NCBI GenBank assembly: GCA_017463035.1
Contig: JAFTPY010000295.1
Location: forward strand, 1 to 7,615
DNA from: Lachnospiraceae bacterium
GTDB taxonomy: Bacteria; Bacillota; Clostridia; Lachnospirales; Lachnospiraceae
Length of the DNA: 7,615 bases
Direction of reading: 5' to 3'
Below the pieces are notes generated by a model that was given only the letters and a program-made list of their open reading frames with translations, was not told where the DNA came from and did no database searches. This document shows positions 5,645 to 7,615 of this stretch, piece after piece (within the stretch, counting starts at the first letter, position 1; each line of letters starts with the position of its first letter). Position numbers and translations under genes: made by a program.

Positions 5645-6076
5645 TTACTGCTCTGTCACAGCAATATCATACTTTGTAAACAAAGCCTTTACTTCATCCC
5701 ACGCCTTCGTTGCTGCATAGTTATCTACCAATACAAAAGCAGTATCCGCCGCATCCTCTGCCGTAAGCAATGCCTCGATATCCGCCAGACTCTTTTCCTC
5801 ACCGTCAATCAGGTACTGCCCCTCTTTTACCTCAATGGACACCTTTACCGCATCCTTTTCTTCCTGTTTTTCCTCTACAGGCTCCCGTTCTTCCTCCTGC
5901 CGGTTTACCTCATCGGAATTCACCTTTGTATCGTTTCCGGACCCGAGACCAAGTCCCCCGCCGTTGCCGAGACCCAGGCCCTTTCCTCCGAGCAGCGCCA
6001 GCGCCGCAACCACCGCCACAATGCCTACACCGCCTGCAACCTTACCCTTTTTTCCTTTTTTCTTATCCTTTGCCAT
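5645..6076 (-). CDS. Small single-pass protein with Gly-rich linker and ExbD-like C-terminal domain
   Basis: A 143-residue protein, not named in any family I know. Residues 1-12 are Lys-rich and should stay in the cytoplasm. Residues 13-31 are one Gly/Ala/Val-rich membrane helix. Residues 30-48 are a flexible linker made almost only of Gly, Leu and Asn, and residues 52-75 are highly acidic. Residues 77-141 have the layout of the ExbD/TolR periplasmic domain: strand (VSIEVKEGQYLIDGEE), helix (SLADIEALLT), strand (AFVLVDNY), helix (WDEVKALFTKY) and final strand (IAV). Unlike ExbD, its membrane helix has no Asp, so it should not carry protons itself; an accessory role beside the two channel genes is inferred. 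The ATG at 6076 is preceded by AAGGAGG, which abuts the stop codon of the gene before it (12-nt gap). It is last in the operon and followed by the terminator at 5525-5568. Confidence 0.87.
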   Translation of the reverse strand: MAKDKKKGKKGKVAGGVGIVAVVAALALLGGKGLGLGNGGGLGLGSGNDTKVNSDEVNRQEEEREPVEEKQEEKDAVKVSIEVKEGQYLIDGEEKSLADIEALLTAEDAADTAFVLVDNYAATKAWDEVKALFTKYDIAVTEQ

Positions 6077-6088
6077 ACTACTGCCTCC

Positions 6089-6853
6089 TTAATATATTTT
6101 TATCTTCTCCATAAAACAGGTTTTGGAAAAACTTCGCTCCAAATTTCTGATTGCTTCCTCTATAATTTCCAAATCCGAATGAGAAAAATTCTCATCATCA
6201 TACGCATACTGCACGGAACACCATACCACTTCCTCGGAATATTCCCGCAGGGCGCCGGACAAAGCCTTGGTCAGCTCCGTTACCTGTCGTGCCGCAAGCG
6301 CCTCTCGCTCCTGCTTCGTCAGAGAAAAATCATGTACAAACAGAACCGAAGCCACATAGGACTTCTCCTCCTGTTTTCCGGAGGTCCGATAAATCCCCAC
6401 CGTCACCTCCGTTTGCCCGGTCTCCGGATTCCGTCCGGTATCGCACAACAACAAAACCTTCGTCATCCGCTCGATTACCTGTCCGTAGGCCGAAGTATCG
6501 CTTGCATCGAAATCCGTAATAATCTTCAGATAATCGTACTCCTCCAAAAGTGCCGCATGATTTTCCAAAAGCACCTTAAGCTCCAATTCCGTATCGGCAT
6601 TTGCTTGTTGTAGTTCCTCTGCTTTTTGTTCCGCATCCGCAAGCATAGCTTCCAGCTCTTTGATTCTATCCGCTGCCGCTTCTGCTTCTGCCTGTTCCTC
6701 CGCCAGTGCATCCTGCGCCGCTTCCGTTTCTGCCTTTGCCGCGGCATTGGCATTTACGGACGCCAGATTCATATTACTGATAATGATAAACAGAAGAATC
6801 ATTATGACATCCAGCAGAGAAGTGAAATCAAGAATCAGCTCTCGTTTTTTCAT
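6089..6853 (-). CDS. ExbD/TolR/MotB-like stator protein with long coiled coil
   Basis: A 254-residue protein. Residues 9-30 form one membrane helix of ExbD type: LDFTSLLDVIMILLFIIIS, with Asp15 at the place of the proton-carrying Asp in the ExbD/TolR 'PxxD' motif (the Pro is replaced by Ser12). Residues 33-107 are rich in Ala, Glu and Gln and should form a coiled coil of about 75 residues. Residues 108-240 are a mixed alpha/beta extracytoplasmic domain (VTVGIYRTSG, YVASVLFVHDFSL, VVWCSVQYAYDDE) that I cannot assign; I see no clear OmpA-type peptidoglycan-binding motif. The inferred role is the dimeric inner subunit of an ion-driven motor with the product of 6850-7383, transmitting force through the coiled coil. 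The genes overlap by 4 nt (ATGA), so translation is probably coupled; AGGAG lies 11 nt before the ATG. The soluble domain might bind cell-wall or surface partners. Confidence 0.85.
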   Translation of the reverse strand: MKKRELILDFTSLLDVIMILLFIIISNMNLASVNANAAAKAETEAAQDALAEEQAEAEAAADRIKELEAMLADAEQKAEELQQANADTELELKVLLENHAALLEEYDYLKIITDFDASDTSAYGQVIERMTKVLLLCDTGRNPETGQTEVTVGIYRTSGKQEEKSYVASVLFVHDFSLTKQEREALAARQVTELTKALSGALREYSEEVVWCSVQYAYDDENFSHSDLEIIEEAIRNLERSFSKTCFMEKIKIY

Positions 6854-7383
6854 TTGCCATCGCTCTCCTGTTTCTCCCCTTTTGCAGGGTTTAACAAATA
6901 CTCCATATGCTTTTCGTTGTCATCGATTTTGTAGGATAAAAAGGAATCCAGAAACTTAAACACCAATGCCGCCACAATTCCCCAAAAGGTAGAGGTCAGT
7001 GCTGCAAAAAACGCTCCCGTGGTCTCCGTTCCGATTAAATTCACCATCGGAATCAGAGAGATTACGGTACCCAACATTCCGAGCAGCGGAAACATGGTCG
7101 TAAAGTTACTATAGAACGCATAGCTGCGGTTCATCTGTTCTCTGTACTCCAACAGTTCGTTCACCGTCAGCCTTTTCCGTTCCTTCTTCGCGGTTTTCTT
7201 GATGGCCTTTTTCACATCCTCCGGCAGATTCACCAGCTTGTCCTGGGCATTGAAATGATAGTAAACGCGGTTAGTTTTATTCCGCGTATTCAAAAACGCA
7301 AACACGTTGCATAACGCCGCCAAGAGAATCAAACCATCAAATCCGATTAAGTTATCCAGGAAAATGCCTACAACTTCGCCCAT
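6850..7383 (-). CDS. MotA/TolQ/ExbB-family proton channel protein
   Basis: A 177-residue protein with the three-helix layout of ExbB/TolQ. Membrane segment 1 is about residues 14-32. A basic cytoplasmic stretch (55-85, Lys/Arg/Glu-rich) follows. The conserved pair of helices is 93-116 (TTMFPLLGMLGTVISLIPMV) and 122-146 (TTGAFFAALTSTFWGIVAAL). The LLGMLGTV motif with Thr106 and the ALTSTFWGIVAA motif with Thr130/Thr132 match the pore-lining threonines of the family. It is a little shorter than E. coli ExbB (about 240). The inferred role is the pentameric channel subunit that turns ion flow into motion of the 6089-6853 product. The ATG at 7383 has AGGAGG 9 nt upstream. It is the first gene of the three-gene operon. 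No TonB, TolA, flagellar or Zorya partner gene is visible here. Confidence 0.9.
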   Translation of the reverse strand: MGEVVGIFLDNLIGFDGLILLAALCNVFAFLNTRNKTNRVYYHFNAQDKLVNLPEDVKKAIKKTAKKERKRLTVNELLEYREQMNRSYAFYSNFTTMFPLLGMLGTVISLIPMVNLIGTETTGAFFAALTSTFWGIVAALVFKFLDSFLSYKIDDNEKHMEYLLNPAKGEKQESDGK

Positions 7384-7435
7384 CCGAACACGCCTCCTGT
7401 CTCATTGGTAAATTGACTCATTCCTCTATAAATTG

Positions 7436-7463
7436 ATTATACCATAAAGCAACGAGCTGAAAA
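7436..7463 (-). promoter_or_regulatory. Proximal promoter of the ExbB/ExbD-like operon
   Basis: The minus strand has TATAAT (7441-7436) preceded by TGG, an extended -10. A poor -35, TTTTCA (7463-7458), lies 16 bp away inside an arm of the hairpin at 7449-7490. Start would be near 7429, about 45 nt before the ATG at 7383. Extended -10 sites can work without a good -35. Confidence 0.6.
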
Positions 7464-7490
7464 GGACAAGATGTTCCTTTCAGCGACTGC
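7449..7490 (-). promoter_or_regulatory. Leader hairpin between the two operon promoters
   Basis: On the minus strand GCTGAAAGGA (7484-7475) pairs with TCCTTTTCAGC (7466-7456) with one bulged base and an 8-nt loop. Beyond a small internal loop, GCAGT pairs with GTTGC to extend the stem. Only transcripts from the distal promoter would carry it. The following bases (TTTATGG) are not a convincing U tract, so it is not called as a terminator. Confidence 0.5.
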
Positions 7491-7496
7491 CTCGCG

Positions 7497-7521
7497 ATAA
7501 TAGCCATTCTATGGCTATTAT
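7497..7521. repeat. 11-bp perfect palindrome on the distal start site (likely operator)
   Basis: ATAATAGCCAT and ATGGCTATTAT are exact inverted repeats around a 3-bp centre. The repeat takes in five of the six -10 bases of the distal promoter and is centred close to the expected transcription start (about 7510). A dimeric repressor bound here would block initiation. In RNA, only half the repeat would be transcribed, which argues for a DNA-level role. Confidence 0.6.
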
Positions 7522-7546
7522 ACCACGTAACCGGAGAATAAGACAA
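7517..7546 (-). promoter_or_regulatory. Distal promoter of the ExbB/ExbD-like operon
   Basis: The minus strand reads TTGTCT (7546-7541), an 18-bp spacer and TATAAT (7522-7517) preceded by TGG, an extended -10. Start is expected near 7510, giving a leader of about 127 nt. The stretch from 7547 to the window edge holds no gene I can support; a short minus frame ending at TAA near 7579 (…TFLLLVK) could be the tail of an upstream gene but is too short to call. Confidence 0.6.
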
Positions 7547-7615
7547 ACAAAACCGTACAACTCTTCCTATTTTTCTTATTTTACAAGCAAAAGAAACGTC
7601 CTCAACGCGAGAAAA

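Noticed and set aside
5399..6613. Long plus-strand open frame of 404 codons
   Set aside because: It runs antisense to the NlpC/P60 gene start, the terminator and two well-supported minus-strand genes. Its composition (Arg, Leu, Cys, His and Ser-rich) is typical of a shadow frame, and I see no family motif in it.
7368..7421. 17-codon frame (MSQFTNETGGVFGWAKL) overlapping the start of the ExbB-like gene
   Set aside because: It would fit a leader peptide coupled to the next gene, but its GAGG is only about 1 nt from the ATG, too close to work well, and it overlaps the ribosome binding site and start of the real gene.
7418..7615. Minus-strand frame open from the window edge for 65 codons
   Set aside because: It covers both predicted promoters, the palindrome and the hairpin, shows no protein-like pattern, and is probably open by chance; the true upstream gene lies outside the window.
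1..7615. CRISPR arrays, insertion sequences, tRNA or rRNA genes
   Set aside because: I saw no regularly spaced repeats, transposase motifs, terminal repeats with target duplications, or tRNA-like cloverleaf sequences.

Overview
The window looks like chromosomal DNA of a low-to-mid-GC, monoderm (Gram-positive) clostridial bacterium, most plausibly Lachnospiraceae. That placement is an inference. It rests on the rpsF-ssb-rpsR order, strong AAGGAGG ribosome binding sites, extended -10 promoters (TGNTATAAT), a large 7TM HD-GYP protein, and an NlpC/P60 protein with bacterial SH3 domains. Every gene I accept reads on the minus strand, so transcription runs from high to low coordinates; plus-strand open frames are antisense shadows.

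Layout in transcription order. (1) 7383-5645 is a compact three-gene unit. It has an ExbB/TolQ/MotA-like three-helix channel protein (6850-7383). This overlaps by 4 nt an ExbD/TolR/MotB-like protein with a membrane Asp and a long coiled coil (6089-6853). A small one-helix, Gly-rich protein follows, whose C-terminal domain looks like the ExbD periplasmic domain (5645-6076). The unit has two extended -10 promoters upstream, an 11-bp perfect palindrome on the distal start site, a leader hairpin, and a strong intrinsic terminator at 5525-5568, so it looks like a complete transcription unit. (2) 4651-5547 encodes an SH3/NlpC-P60 cell-wall endopeptidase. Its first possible start codon lies inside that terminator hairpin, and it lacks the N-terminal part and signal peptide expected of the family. 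(3) 2699-4510 encodes a membrane receptor with an extracytoplasmic sensor region, a 7TM module and an intact HD-GYP c-di-GMP phosphodiesterase domain, with its own promoter. (4) 2533-1475 is the ribosomal/replication operon rpsF-ssb-rpsR, with a near-consensus promoter and a Rho-independent terminator. A 12-bp perfect inverted repeat flanks and overlaps the promoter. (5) 1284-1 is a separate unit of two unrecognised genes: a cytosolic domain followed by a duplicated membrane hairpin (328-1080), and a truncated small beta-rich protein running off the window (1-248). A promoter, an operator-like palindrome and a terminator-like leader hairpin precede it.

The most unusual content is the ExbB/ExbD-like module. 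Such ion-driven stator pairs are best known from TonB/Tol systems that act on an outer membrane, from flagellar motors, and from Zorya defence. None of those partners is visible here. With a cell-wall hydrolase just downstream, a proton-powered device acting on the peptidoglycan of a monoderm cell is a reasonable but unproven hypothesis. All function calls come from reading motifs by eye; no database search was run.
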